From: Candidatus Uabimicrobium amorphum
Lineage (GTDB): Bacteria; Planctomycetota; Uabimicrobiia; Uabimicrobiales; Uabimicrobiaceae
NCBI RefSeq assembly: GCF_009002475.1
Contig: NZ_AP019860.1
Span: forward strand, 1,240,001-1,304,000
Reading direction: 5' to 3'
Length of the DNA: 64,000 bases
Each line of letters opens with the position of its first letter. Position 1 is the stretch's first letter. A model generated the notes under the pieces. The model was given only the letters and a program-made list of their open reading frames with translations. It was not told the DNA's origin and searched no databases. Both the position numbers and the translations under genes were made by a program. This document shows, piece after piece, positions 16,931 to 24,716 of the stretch.

Positions 16931-18913
16931 TTACTTATTCAATTCTTCCAAATATTTCTTACACTCCTGGTAGTGTTGAAAAGCATCGTCACTAAGTTCT
17001 AACGCTTTATTGATGTATCTTTTCGCCTCTTGTTTTTTATTTTCTCTGATCATGTGCAAAGCGTAATGGTAATTTGCATAAGCGCTTTTGGGAAGCAGAG
17101 GTAGTATTCTTTTCAACAGTTTCTTACTTTCTTTGTATCTTCCCTGCTGATAGTATACCCATGCCAATGTATCAAGAGAATGTGGAATACGCAGTTTAGT
17201 GAAAGATTCATTCGCTAATTTTTCCGCATATTCTAGTTCCAATTTATTATCGGCAAGAAGTGAGGCTAAATTGTTGGCGATAATGCCACTACTTTGTTTG
17301 TTAGCACCTTCCATCAGTTTTTTATATATAGAAATTGCTCGTTGAGATTGTCCAGACATGTGATAAGAAACCGCATTCATGATTTGTGCTTCTGTCAGTT
17401 TGGGATATTTGGTGAGCAGCTCTTGGGATTTTTTCTGTACCTGCTGCCAATTTTTCATGGCACTATGTACGTTAATAATTTGTAGTCGAACTTTTTGTTG
17501 ATGCTTTTCCTGTTTGCTAAATTCCAGTATTTGATTGTAAACATCGAGAACCTTGGAAAAATTTTGTTGACGTAAGTAAACGTTGGCTAATAAGAAGTGC
17601 AGCTCCAATTGATAGGGATCTATTTTTAATGCTTGTTCTACAAAGTTTAGCGCCTCGTTTTCTTTTCTACGCATAATGGCGGTTTTAGCGAGACGTTTAA
17701 AAATTTTTAACTTGATGGAAGCGTCAATGGTGTTCTTGAGAGCGTTCTCATAGTATTTATATGCAAGAGCCCAAGCGCGCTTTTGAATGCAAATGTCTCC
17801 CAGAACTGTATCGAAGAAGATTTGTTTGGAAAACTTTCTTTTGGCATTTTTCGCCAAAGTGTACGCGTAGTCGATTTCTTGGTAACGCAGGGCCAATGCA
17901 ATTAATTTTTTGACACTTTCCACGTTAGAGTTACCCTCATTGACTTTATTCGATAGATTTTTCGCTTCGGTGTTACGTCCTGCATCAAAAAGTAGTTCTA
18001 CGACGGCCATTTTTACATTTTGTTGTATGTTTGTTTGAACTAGTTTTTCAATTTCGGTAATGAAGTTTTTTTTGCGCAGATAAATTTGCGCCATTTGTAA
18101 CGTGGCTTTACCAGAAACTTCTTTATCACTACTCGTCATTAAATTTGAAAAATACTCAATGGCCTTGGCGGGTTTTTCTTTACTGTGTATTAAGCCTAAG
18201 CAGTAGTTGTAAAACATGCCTACTTGTGAAAAGTTGGTAATGGATTTGTTGACATTGTCTATCATTTCTTTGGCTTTGTTGTGATGGCCTAAACTTGCTT
18301 GGCATATCGCCAAAAAGACACGGCCGTTGGCTTGCAGTACAGCGTCTTGCGTTTTTAATAAGTTTTGTGCGTGTTTTCGCAAGCTTATAAAGTCATTTTT
18401 AATAAAAAAGTACCTAGCCAAAGTAAAAATAGCGAGGTTATTTTGTAAATTTGCCGATTTTTCATAGCTCTTTAGTGCTAAATCCATGTTTCTCTTTTTA
18501 AAAGAGACATTGCCCAACCAATAGTGATATTCGTTGTTTTCCGGCTCTTCTTTGATAAGGTCTCTCAGAATGACTTCTGCTTGGTTGTACCTTTTTAAAT
18601 TATAGAGTTTTTTCACGGAACGCAGACTAGTGTCGTAATCAACTTTCCCGTCGTCGCCGAACAAATTTTCGTTTGGTTTTTCTTCTCTTCCAATATTGAT
18701 ACGCTTTAGCTTTTTTAAATCTTCGTTGGCCTTGAGAGCAAATTCGGATGTCTCATACTTAATGAGAATTTGTTCAAAAATAACCGCGGCCTGTTCTGCT
18801 TTGCCTTGACGCACCAGAGTCCGCGCTTCTAAATACAGTTTTGCGGGCGTATCGTCGTTGTTATTGCATGCACACACAAATATTGTAAAAAGCATAAGGA
18901 TATATTTGTACAT
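16931..18913 (-). CDS. TPR-repeat lipoprotein (PrsT-like)
   Basis: The N-terminus MYKYILMLFTIFVCACNNN is a lipoprotein signal with lipobox VCAC (Cys16 lipidated), so the protein is membrane-anchored outside the cytoplasm. The remaining ~640 residues are TPR repeats (A.Y....L..P....A..NLA.LLA; YWLGNVSFKKRNMDLALKSYEKSA; LDTLAWVYYQQGRYKESKKLL). Its start is 7 bp after the stop of the exosortase-TPR gene, so the two are co-transcribed. Exosortase/PEP-CTERM loci commonly encode a long TPR lipoprotein (PrsT) thought to help process or export the polysaccharide or sorted proteins; size, lipobox and context match that role. Membership of the PrsT family itself is inferred from context, not from a distinctive motif. 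Confidence 0.85.
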   Translation of the reverse strand: MYKYILMLFTIFVCACNNNDDTPAKLYLEARTLVRQGKAEQAAVIFEQILIKYETSEFALKANEDLKKLKRINIGREEKPNENLFGDDGKVDYDTSLRSVKKLYNLKRYNQAEVILRDLIKEEPENNEYHYWLGNVSFKKRNMDLALKSYEKSANLQNNLAIFTLARYFFIKNDFISLRKHAQNLLKTQDAVLQANGRVFLAICQASLGHHNKAKEMIDNVNKSITNFSQVGMFYNYCLGLIHSKEKPAKAIEYFSNLMTSSDKEVSGKATLQMAQIYLRKKNFITEIEKLVQTNIQQNVKMAVVELLFDAGRNTEAKNLSNKVNEGNSNVESVKKLIALALRYQEIDYAYTLAKNAKRKFSKQIFFDTVLGDICIQKRAWALAYKYYENALKNTIDASIKLKIFKRLAKTAIMRRKENEALNFVEQALKIDPYQLELHFLLANVYLRQQNFSKVLDVYNQILEFSKQEKHQQKVRLQIINVHSAMKNWQQVQKKSQELLTKYPKLTEAQIMNAVSYHMSGQSQRAISIYKKLMEGANKQSSGIIANNLASLLADNKLELEYAEKLANESFTKLRIPHSLDTLAWVYYQQGRYKESKKLLKRILPLLPKSAYANYHYALHMIRENKKQEAKRYINKALELSDDAFQHYQECKKYLEELNK

Positions 18914-18920
18914 TTTTCAC

Positions 18921-21900
18921 CTATTTTGATTCTATATTATCGATTAGTTTTTGAATTTCGCGCTTTGTCGACTTGTCCGAGATCAATAGTCTCGCTTTGC
19001 GTAGGCATTGCAATGCCTGAAAATTTATGCCCAATTCGTAGAATACGAGACCATGTAGGCGCCAGTATTCACCATTTTGCTCATACTCTTTTGTCAGTCG
19101 CTGTGTGATCACTCCGCATTCTTTCCAACGTTTCATGGCATAGTATATTTTTGCTAAAGTAAAATGATATTCGGGGAGATTGGCAGTGCGAATAGCAAAA
19201 AAGGCAAAGCTAACCGCTTCTCCTAGATCTTTGTTTCTCTCCAATTTCATGCTCGCGAGTTGATGAGCGGTGGTCGCGCTCTTTTGTGGAAATTTTTCGA
19301 TCGTTTTGCGATAAAGCTGTTCTGCTTTTTCCCAATTCTGCATTTTTTCATACATTTTTCCACGGATATTGGCCACTACGACGGGATTTCCATTGTTCCT
19401 TAAGGCTAACTTCAAGTTTGCAACAGCTTTACGCCATTTCTTTAATGCGATAAATACTTGCGCTTTTCCAAGGTAAGGAAACGCGCTATCCGCATCTTTC
19501 TTCTGCGCTTTTTCGTACTCGACGAGAGCTTGACGATACTTGCCACTTTTGCGTAGCATCTCGCCTAAAATGTAGTATGCGTATGAAGTATCTGGAAATA
19601 ATTTTGTGAGTTGCTCGTAGGAACGAAATGCGCGTCGATTTTGTCCTTTCAGTTTGTACATGTCGCCTAGAAGACTAGCAGCAAAAGCCAACTGCGAATT
19701 GCTTGCCTTGCTTTGCAGCACATATTCACAATGCACAATCATTTCTGCAAATAAACCACGCTCAAAATATACTTTTGCCGCCACCAAGTGTAGGGTAATA
19801 CTCTGCGGAAATTTATCGAGATATTCCACCGCTATTTCCGCTGCTTGGTCGTAAGAACGATACGTCATTAAAAGATCTGCGAGTATTTCTACTGCATTGA
19901 GATTATCTGAGATTTTCTTTTTTACATCATAGTGAAGTAAAATGGCCTCGCGTCTTTTCCCACGTACAAAGTAGTATTTAATTAGTGTTAGTTCCGCATC
20001 AATCGAGTAGCGATTTTCCACCAAGTTTTCAAGATCTCGCTCCGCCGTTTCATAATTTTGCAATCGCAAGTTAATTTCTACGAGTCTTAACGTGGCGTGA
20101 ACATAAAGGTCGCTACTTTTTTGCGCCATTTTAAATTTTTGTTTCGCTTGTGGAAATTCTCTATTGTCCATAAAAAATAGTGCTTGCAAGTAATGTACGA
20201 GAGGAATATCACTGTCTTGTAACTTGGCGATTATCTTCGCAGCTTCGTTTTTGTTTCCCGATTTTACAAAAGCCGCTGCCAAAATAGCATCGCACTCTTG
20301 GTTATTCGTTCCTAAATCACGCAACCTTTTTATGATTTCATGAATCTGATCTACGGAAAGGTAATGCCATCCTAGGTGACATATACGTAACTGCGCTTCT
20401 ATACGGTGGTGGTCTACTTGCGTTGCCATCATATATTGTTGGATGATTTGTTTGGTGTCGATCTTGCGTATGGCATACTTTTCTAAAGATTCGTAAACCG
20501 TTCCCAAAAGGTAAAGAGCTTTATACGAACGCAATTTTAGGCTCAAAGCACGGAGTAATTTTTTTTCTGCTTCAATAAATTTTTGTTTCTTTATTAAGTT
20601 CTCGGCTTCAAAAATTAAATCAAAATGTCGCGCCTCTTTGATATTGGTAATAACAACGGATTGCTTGTATTCACGATACATGTGCGCTGTAAATAATACA
20701 CTACCAACAACCAATATATACGTTCCCAGTGTCGCAAGTGTACGCCATAAGTACATTTTAGGTTTGGTACTTTGCGCATTACACGCATAATATCCTTTCG
20801 TGTTGTCGCGTAAATTCACCAGAGGACAGACGTAATTTACCATTTGTGGGGAACCGTATAATTTTGTGGCGCGGCAATAGTAGACAACAACATCTTCTCC
20901 GTATTCGTCGGGGCGTACCCCGAAGTACTGACAATTTCTTTTGAATATAAATGCAAAAAGACGCAATTTCGTTATATTAATCCACAAGGAGTGTACTAGA
21001 AGCAACATGATGTCTAACGGAAAGCGAATGAGAATAGGAGTATAGTATTCTAAACGTTCAAAAAAACTTTTTTGGCGCATGTTATTGGCGTTGTTTTGCA
21101 ATCGTTCTATTTCTTTCTCGGGGAGTTTACACCACGGATACAAAGTGGCAAAAAGAGTGTAAATAGTGACGGTGTATAAAACCATCGACCCATACGAGTG
21201 CCACGCATCGACAATTGTTTCCGAATCAAAAAAGTGTCCCAAACTAATCAGCACAAAAATACGCACAACGTTTATAAAATACATGATGATAAGTCCAAAC
21301 ATACAAAATACTAACGCGCGTGTTTTGTACATTTGGCGAAAAATGGGAAAAAATATGGCAATAAATGCGACAAAAAATGTGGTGAGTCCTTCCATTCCCG
21401 AGCATTTGTCGGCAATGTATACGAAAAATTCGCTGGTTCCTATGATCGGGTTGTGCCCTTCAAAGCGCGTAACGACGTCATCGAAAAAGAACTGCAGCCA
21501 TACGGCGTTCATTTTTGCGACATTGTATGACAGAAGTGTCCATAATTGCTTGTTGAAAAGCGTTGATAAAACCAATCCAAAAAACAATGCCGAAAAACGT
21601 CGTACGTGTAGATGTGGTGACTTCCAAAAACTGTATAACAAAAAGGGACAAAGTACGATTGTATAAACTTCGTTGGCTGCGATGGCAATAGGAAAAGAGA
21701 GCAAATACCATAAATAAATATAGCGAATTTTAAAGAATATATTTATCAAAGTGATGTGACACAACATAGAAACGAACAAAATTTCAATACGGTATATTGC
21801 CGTGAGGTAAATAATATTCTTTCGAAAGTAGCTAGCAATTTGAATCAATATGTGATCTTTGGACCATGGTTGGCGAAAATCTACCGTTTTTAAGTACATT

Positions 21901-22166
21901 ACAAAAGCAATAAATACGAGAAAAAATAGTAGGTGCAGTGCAACGTGGGTCGTGTGTTTTTTTTCGCGTACTTCGATATTTTCGTGATCGAAAAAAACGA
22001 ATACAAACAGTATTACCGAAAAAATTACTATTATAAATCCGTCGCGTACGATGGGTTTTATGGGATGTAATGAAATGAGAATTTCAGGTAAAATGTGTAG
22101 TTCTAAATACAATGCCAAACACAAAAAAATGAAGAGGTTGACTTTTTTTTCGACAGATGTTTGCAT
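18921..22166 (-). CDS. Exosortase/archaeosortase-family transpeptidase fused to C-terminal TPR repeats
   Basis: The start is the ATG at 22166, preceded by AGGAGAA; a longer frame to 22271 would overlap the upstream gene. The N-terminal ~375 residues have about ten hydrophobic helices with the three hallmark segments of the family: DKCSGMEGL (Cys255), FINVVRIFVLISLGHFF (Arg302) and DAWHSYGSMVLY (His323). These residues form the proposed Cys-Arg-His catalytic set. Exosortases cleave proteins with a C-terminal sorting signal (for example PEP-CTERM) and are thought to attach them to extracellular polymer. After a membrane-associated region and a further helix near residue 495-515, the C-terminal ~550 residues are TPRs (AYYILGEMLRKSGKYRQALVEYEKA). 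A typical exosortase is only ~200-500 residues, so the TPR fusion is distinctive. It is cotranscribed with an ABC-2-like permease upstream (14 bp gap) and a TPR lipoprotein downstream. Confidence 0.88.
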   Translation of the reverse strand: MQTSVEKKVNLFIFLCLALYLELHILPEILISLHPIKPIVRDGFIIVIFSVILFVFVFFDHENIEVREKKHTTHVALHLLFFLVFIAFVMYLKTVDFRQPWSKDHILIQIASYFRKNIIYLTAIYRIEILFVSMLCHITLINIFFKIRYIYLWYLLSFPIAIAANEVYTIVLCPFLLYSFWKSPHLHVRRFSALFFGLVLSTLFNKQLWTLLSYNVAKMNAVWLQFFFDDVVTRFEGHNPIIGTSEFFVYIADKCSGMEGLTTFFVAFIAIFFPIFRQMYKTRALVFCMFGLIIMYFINVVRIFVLISLGHFFDSETIVDAWHSYGSMVLYTVTIYTLFATLYPWCKLPEKEIERLQNNANNMRQKSFFERLEYYTPILIRFPLDIMLLLVHSLWINITKLRLFAFIFKRNCQYFGVRPDEYGEDVVVYYCRATKLYGSPQMVNYVCPLVNLRDNTKGYYACNAQSTKPKMYLWRTLATLGTYILVVGSVLFTAHMYREYKQSVVITNIKEARHFDLIFEAENLIKKQKFIEAEKKLLRALSLKLRSYKALYLLGTVYESLEKYAIRKIDTKQIIQQYMMATQVDHHRIEAQLRICHLGWHYLSVDQIHEIIKRLRDLGTNNQECDAILAAAFVKSGNKNEAAKIIAKLQDSDIPLVHYLQALFFMDNREFPQAKQKFKMAQKSSDLYVHATLRLVEINLRLQNYETAERDLENLVENRYSIDAELTLIKYYFVRGKRREAILLHYDVKKKISDNLNAVEILADLLMTYRSYDQAAEIAVEYLDKFPQSITLHLVAAKVYFERGLFAEMIVHCEYVLQSKASNSQLAFAASLLGDMYKLKGQNRRAFRSYEQLTKLFPDTSYAYYILGEMLRKSGKYRQALVEYEKAQKKDADSAFPYLGKAQVFIALKKWRKAVANLKLALRNNGNPVVVANIRGKMYEKMQNWEKAEQLYRKTIEKFPQKSATTAHQLASMKLERNKDLGEAVSFAFFAIRTANLPEYHFTLAKIYYAMKRWKECGVITQRLTKEYEQNGEYWRLHGLVFYELGINFQALQCLRKARLLISDKSTKREIQKLIDNIESK

Positions 22167-22180
22167 GTTATTCTCCTGGT

Positions 22181-23626
22181 TTATACTTTTTTCTGCGCAG
22201 ACCAGTTGTTTAATTCGCCCAATGTAAGAGTTGTAAAAATTTTCCCTACATATAAAATAATTCCAAAACACAGCAAACAGTGAATTAGAATAAATGGCTC
22301 AAGAAAAATAACCAAAAAAGTGAAAACGAAGCTCAAACAAGTTACAAATACACAAAAAACAATCACTGTGTATGTCAGTGCTGTTGCCGTAACTCTGTAT
22401 CTTGCGGAACAAAATAGTGCGATACGGACTAACAAAAAACTTGTAGGCACGTAAATCATACCTACTATGAATCCAAAAATCCACATATAGATGCCAATTA
22501 ATACCATTAAAAAAATGGTTGATGAGGCAACATAACCATGCACAAAACGCGATAAGGGGCTTATACTCAATTGGAGAGCCCGACGTTTATTTTCAAGAAA
22601 AGTTTCTGAAGTGATGGATGTTAACCGTAATAATTCTATTTCTTGGCTATCCACTGCAAATGCAGAAGCCGCGTACAATGTTAAAGAGAAAAGTGCACAC
22701 AACGCTACAATAGGTAGAACAATGAAGTTAATAATTGGTAACCAGCCAATGATGGCCACGACCGAAATAAAACGACAGAATGCGTGGGTGATTTGAAAAA
22801 CTTGTCGACGTTCTTCGCGTCGTAATAAAAAATTGTTGCGCGAAAAATTCTTGGTTAATTTGTAACGTTTTAATAGCCAAGCACTAAATTTTTTAGCGTA
22901 CTTACTCTTTGCAGAGGAGAATATTTTTACATTTTTACCAGCAGAAAGTAAAAGCATTAACGACATTGCGAGGCAAATGAGCGAAAAGTTGAGATAACTG
23001 GAAGATGATGTGGCATTTAGCAACAATTCCATTTGAAACATGGGAGAAACAGGAATTTGTAAATTGTATGCAGTCAACTCGCTAACACAGGCCAGTGCAA
23101 AACTGAGAAATAGAGCTTTTGTCATTGAAAAGTCTGTCTTGGCAGTAATGCAGATGACCAAACTGGCAATGATAGAACTGTAAGAAAACAATATCAGATA
23201 CGTGGCAAATATTTGTTGCGCTGCAATACCTCCAATATGCGTACACATTAAAAATACAGGTAATGTTGCGCTGCCATGGATGGAAATTAGCACTAAGAAG
23301 GCGACATATTTATACCAAACTAACGACATTGTGGGAATTTTAGAGATCAATAGAAGGGGAAGTACACCTTGCTCCTTGTCATCGTTGATTAATTTGCTGG
23401 CAAAAACGGGTATAAACAAAATGATGAAAATATATAACGCCAGGGAGATAGCTAGAAATACATCTAGGCCCACACGCGAATGCTCTCCTGCACTAATATT
23501 GGCCTCTGAAATTAAAATAATGAAGGTAAAACAAATACATCCTACCAGGACCAATCGACGTAGTAAATAAATTTGGCGATTGGAACAACGATATAAATAA
23601 TGAGCAACAAAAGAAAAAGTATTCAT
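22181..23626 (-). CDS. ABC-2-type transporter permease-like membrane protein
   Basis: A 481-residue protein with about twelve hydrophobic helices. The N-terminal half carries the ABC-2 permease hallmark FASKLINDDKEQGVLPLLLISKIPTMSLVWYKYVA, that is, the conserved I..D.E.G.L..LL.S......I...K segment between the second and third helices. In such exporters the permease pairs with an ATP-binding subunit. None is encoded in this window, so the ATPase must be elsewhere if it is a transporter. The gene ends 14 bp before the exosortase-TPR start and follows the EEP gene by 44 bp, so all four belong to one transcription unit. A role in exporting a polymer or anchor used by the exosortase is an inference. 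Confidence 0.75.
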   Translation of the reverse strand: MNTFSFVAHYLYRCSNRQIYLLRRLVLVGCICFTFIILISEANISAGEHSRVGLDVFLAISLALYIFIILFIPVFASKLINDDKEQGVLPLLLISKIPTMSLVWYKYVAFLVLISIHGSATLPVFLMCTHIGGIAAQQIFATYLILFSYSSIIASLVICITAKTDFSMTKALFLSFALACVSELTAYNLQIPVSPMFQMELLLNATSSSSYLNFSLICLAMSLMLLLSAGKNVKIFSSAKSKYAKKFSAWLLKRYKLTKNFSRNNFLLRREERRQVFQITHAFCRFISVVAIIGWLPIINFIVLPIVALCALFSLTLYAASAFAVDSQEIELLRLTSITSETFLENKRRALQLSISPLSRFVHGYVASSTIFLMVLIGIYMWIFGFIVGMIYVPTSFLLVRIALFCSARYRVTATALTYTVIVFCVFVTCLSFVFTFLVIFLEPFILIHCLLCFGIILYVGKIFTTLTLGELNNWSAQKKV

Positions 23627-23670
23627 TTTTCGTTCCCAACGAAAGTCGATTTATCTACCCGAAGAGCTAG

Positions 23671-24630
23671 CTAATTATTCTCTTCAAGCACAGGTACAGA
23701 AAAACGGATTGCGATAGGATAGTGATCCGAGCCATAATTCGACATTACTTTTCGTTCGTATATCTTTACTTGTGGTGAGACTAAGCAGTGATCGATTGGG
23801 ATCCACAATAACGGGGCCATGGATGGCCAAGTACATTGTATTCCAAAACCTTGACGACTGTCTTGTAGTTGTGTGGTGTGTACAAAGTCCTTAAAATATG
23901 GTGACCATGGTGTTACATTTAGATCTCCAATAACAACGACAGGCGTTTCCAAATTTTTTACATAGTTGGCAACCGTTGTCAGCTGTGCATTTCTTTGGGC
24001 AGAATAGGACGCTGTTCGCGGAGGAAGTGGGTGAGTCGCAACTATGGTAAATTCACGCTTTTCTTGTACGACCTTGACAACAATACTTGGTACTTGGGAG
24101 CGAGAGAAATATTGTACTTTTTTGTATAAAAAGGGCTTTTTACTTAAAAGCAAAATTCCAAAACTATCGTCTCGCGGTGAGGATTCATGATATGGATAGC
24201 TTTTATAGAGTTCTTTACAGGCATTTTCCCAAGCGAATGTCACCTCTTGTAAACATACAAAGTCGTATTGTTGTTTCTGTAAAAAAAAGATGACTTCATC
24301 GTAGTTGGTATTGTTACGTAGCACGTTAAAATGCAAAATAGTCATGGGAGAGGTTTGTGGTAATTTTATTTCACTTTGGGGAATAAAAACGGCGAATAGG
24401 TTTATGGCTTGCCATGAAAAGATACAAAAAATACCAATGGCAATTTTCCATTTTTTGTAGAGGCAAAAAATGACAAGTATCGCGAAAATCGCTACGGTGT
24501 ATTGCCACGCAAAGTGACAAGCAAGTTCACAAACCCATGAAAAACGCGCGAAAAATTGTACGATCCAACCGGCGAAAAACAAACATGCAAAAACCATGAT
24601 GACATTACTGATGTGAAACTTTTTTTCCAT
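23671..24630 (-). CDS. Membrane-anchored endonuclease/exonuclease/phosphatase (EEP) family protein
   Basis: The start is the ATG at 24630; a TTG start 12 bp upstream falls in the neighbouring terminator's T-tract side. Three hydrophobic helices occupy residues ~8-90, followed by the EEP catalytic domain: LHFNVLRNN (Asn), FVCLQEVTF (metal-binding Glu), IVATHPLPPR (His), VVIGDLNVTPWS (Asp, Asn) and NYGSDHYPI (catalytic Asp-His). This family hydrolyses phosphodiesters in nucleic acids, phospholipids or inositol phosphates; the EndoU/YafD-like plan of helices plus EEP domain is common for membrane forms. With the topology predicted here the catalytic domain is probably outside the membrane. It is first in the EEP, permease, exosortase-TPR, TPR-lipoprotein unit, immediately after the terminator of the upstream operon. 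Confidence 0.88.
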   Translation of the reverse strand: MEKKFHISNVIMVFACLFFAGWIVQFFARFSWVCELACHFAWQYTVAIFAILVIFCLYKKWKIAIGIFCIFSWQAINLFAVFIPQSEIKLPQTSPMTILHFNVLRNNTNYDEVIFFLQKQQYDFVCLQEVTFAWENACKELYKSYPYHESSPRDDSFGILLLSKKPFLYKKVQYFSRSQVPSIVVKVVQEKREFTIVATHPLPPRTASYSAQRNAQLTTVANYVKNLETPVVVIGDLNVTPWSPYFKDFVHTTQLQDSRQGFGIQCTWPSMAPLLWIPIDHCLVSPQVKIYERKVMSNYGSDHYPIAIRFSVPVLEENN

Positions 24631-24640
24631 AGTATTTTCC

Positions 24641-24694
24641 AAAAAAAAGCGACTCCAAAAAAACGAGTACCAACATAAAGTTTTTTGGAGTCGC
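24641..24694 (-). terminator. Intrinsic terminator of the MoxR/VWA operon
   Basis: Arms GCGACTCCAAAAAA (24649-24662) and TTTTTTGGAGTCGC (24681-24694) are perfect 14-base complements with an 18-base loop. Read on the minus strand, the stem is followed at once by eight T (24648-24641). It lies 22 bp past the stop of the VWA gene, separating the six-gene operon from the EEP gene. Confidence 0.85.
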
Positions 24695-24716
24695 TAAATC
24701 GTTTCTTACTTATGGC

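Noticed and set aside
21166..21666. 166-codon plus-strand frame within the exosortase gene
   Set aside because: Shadow of the hydrophobic membrane region on the other strand; no start signals.
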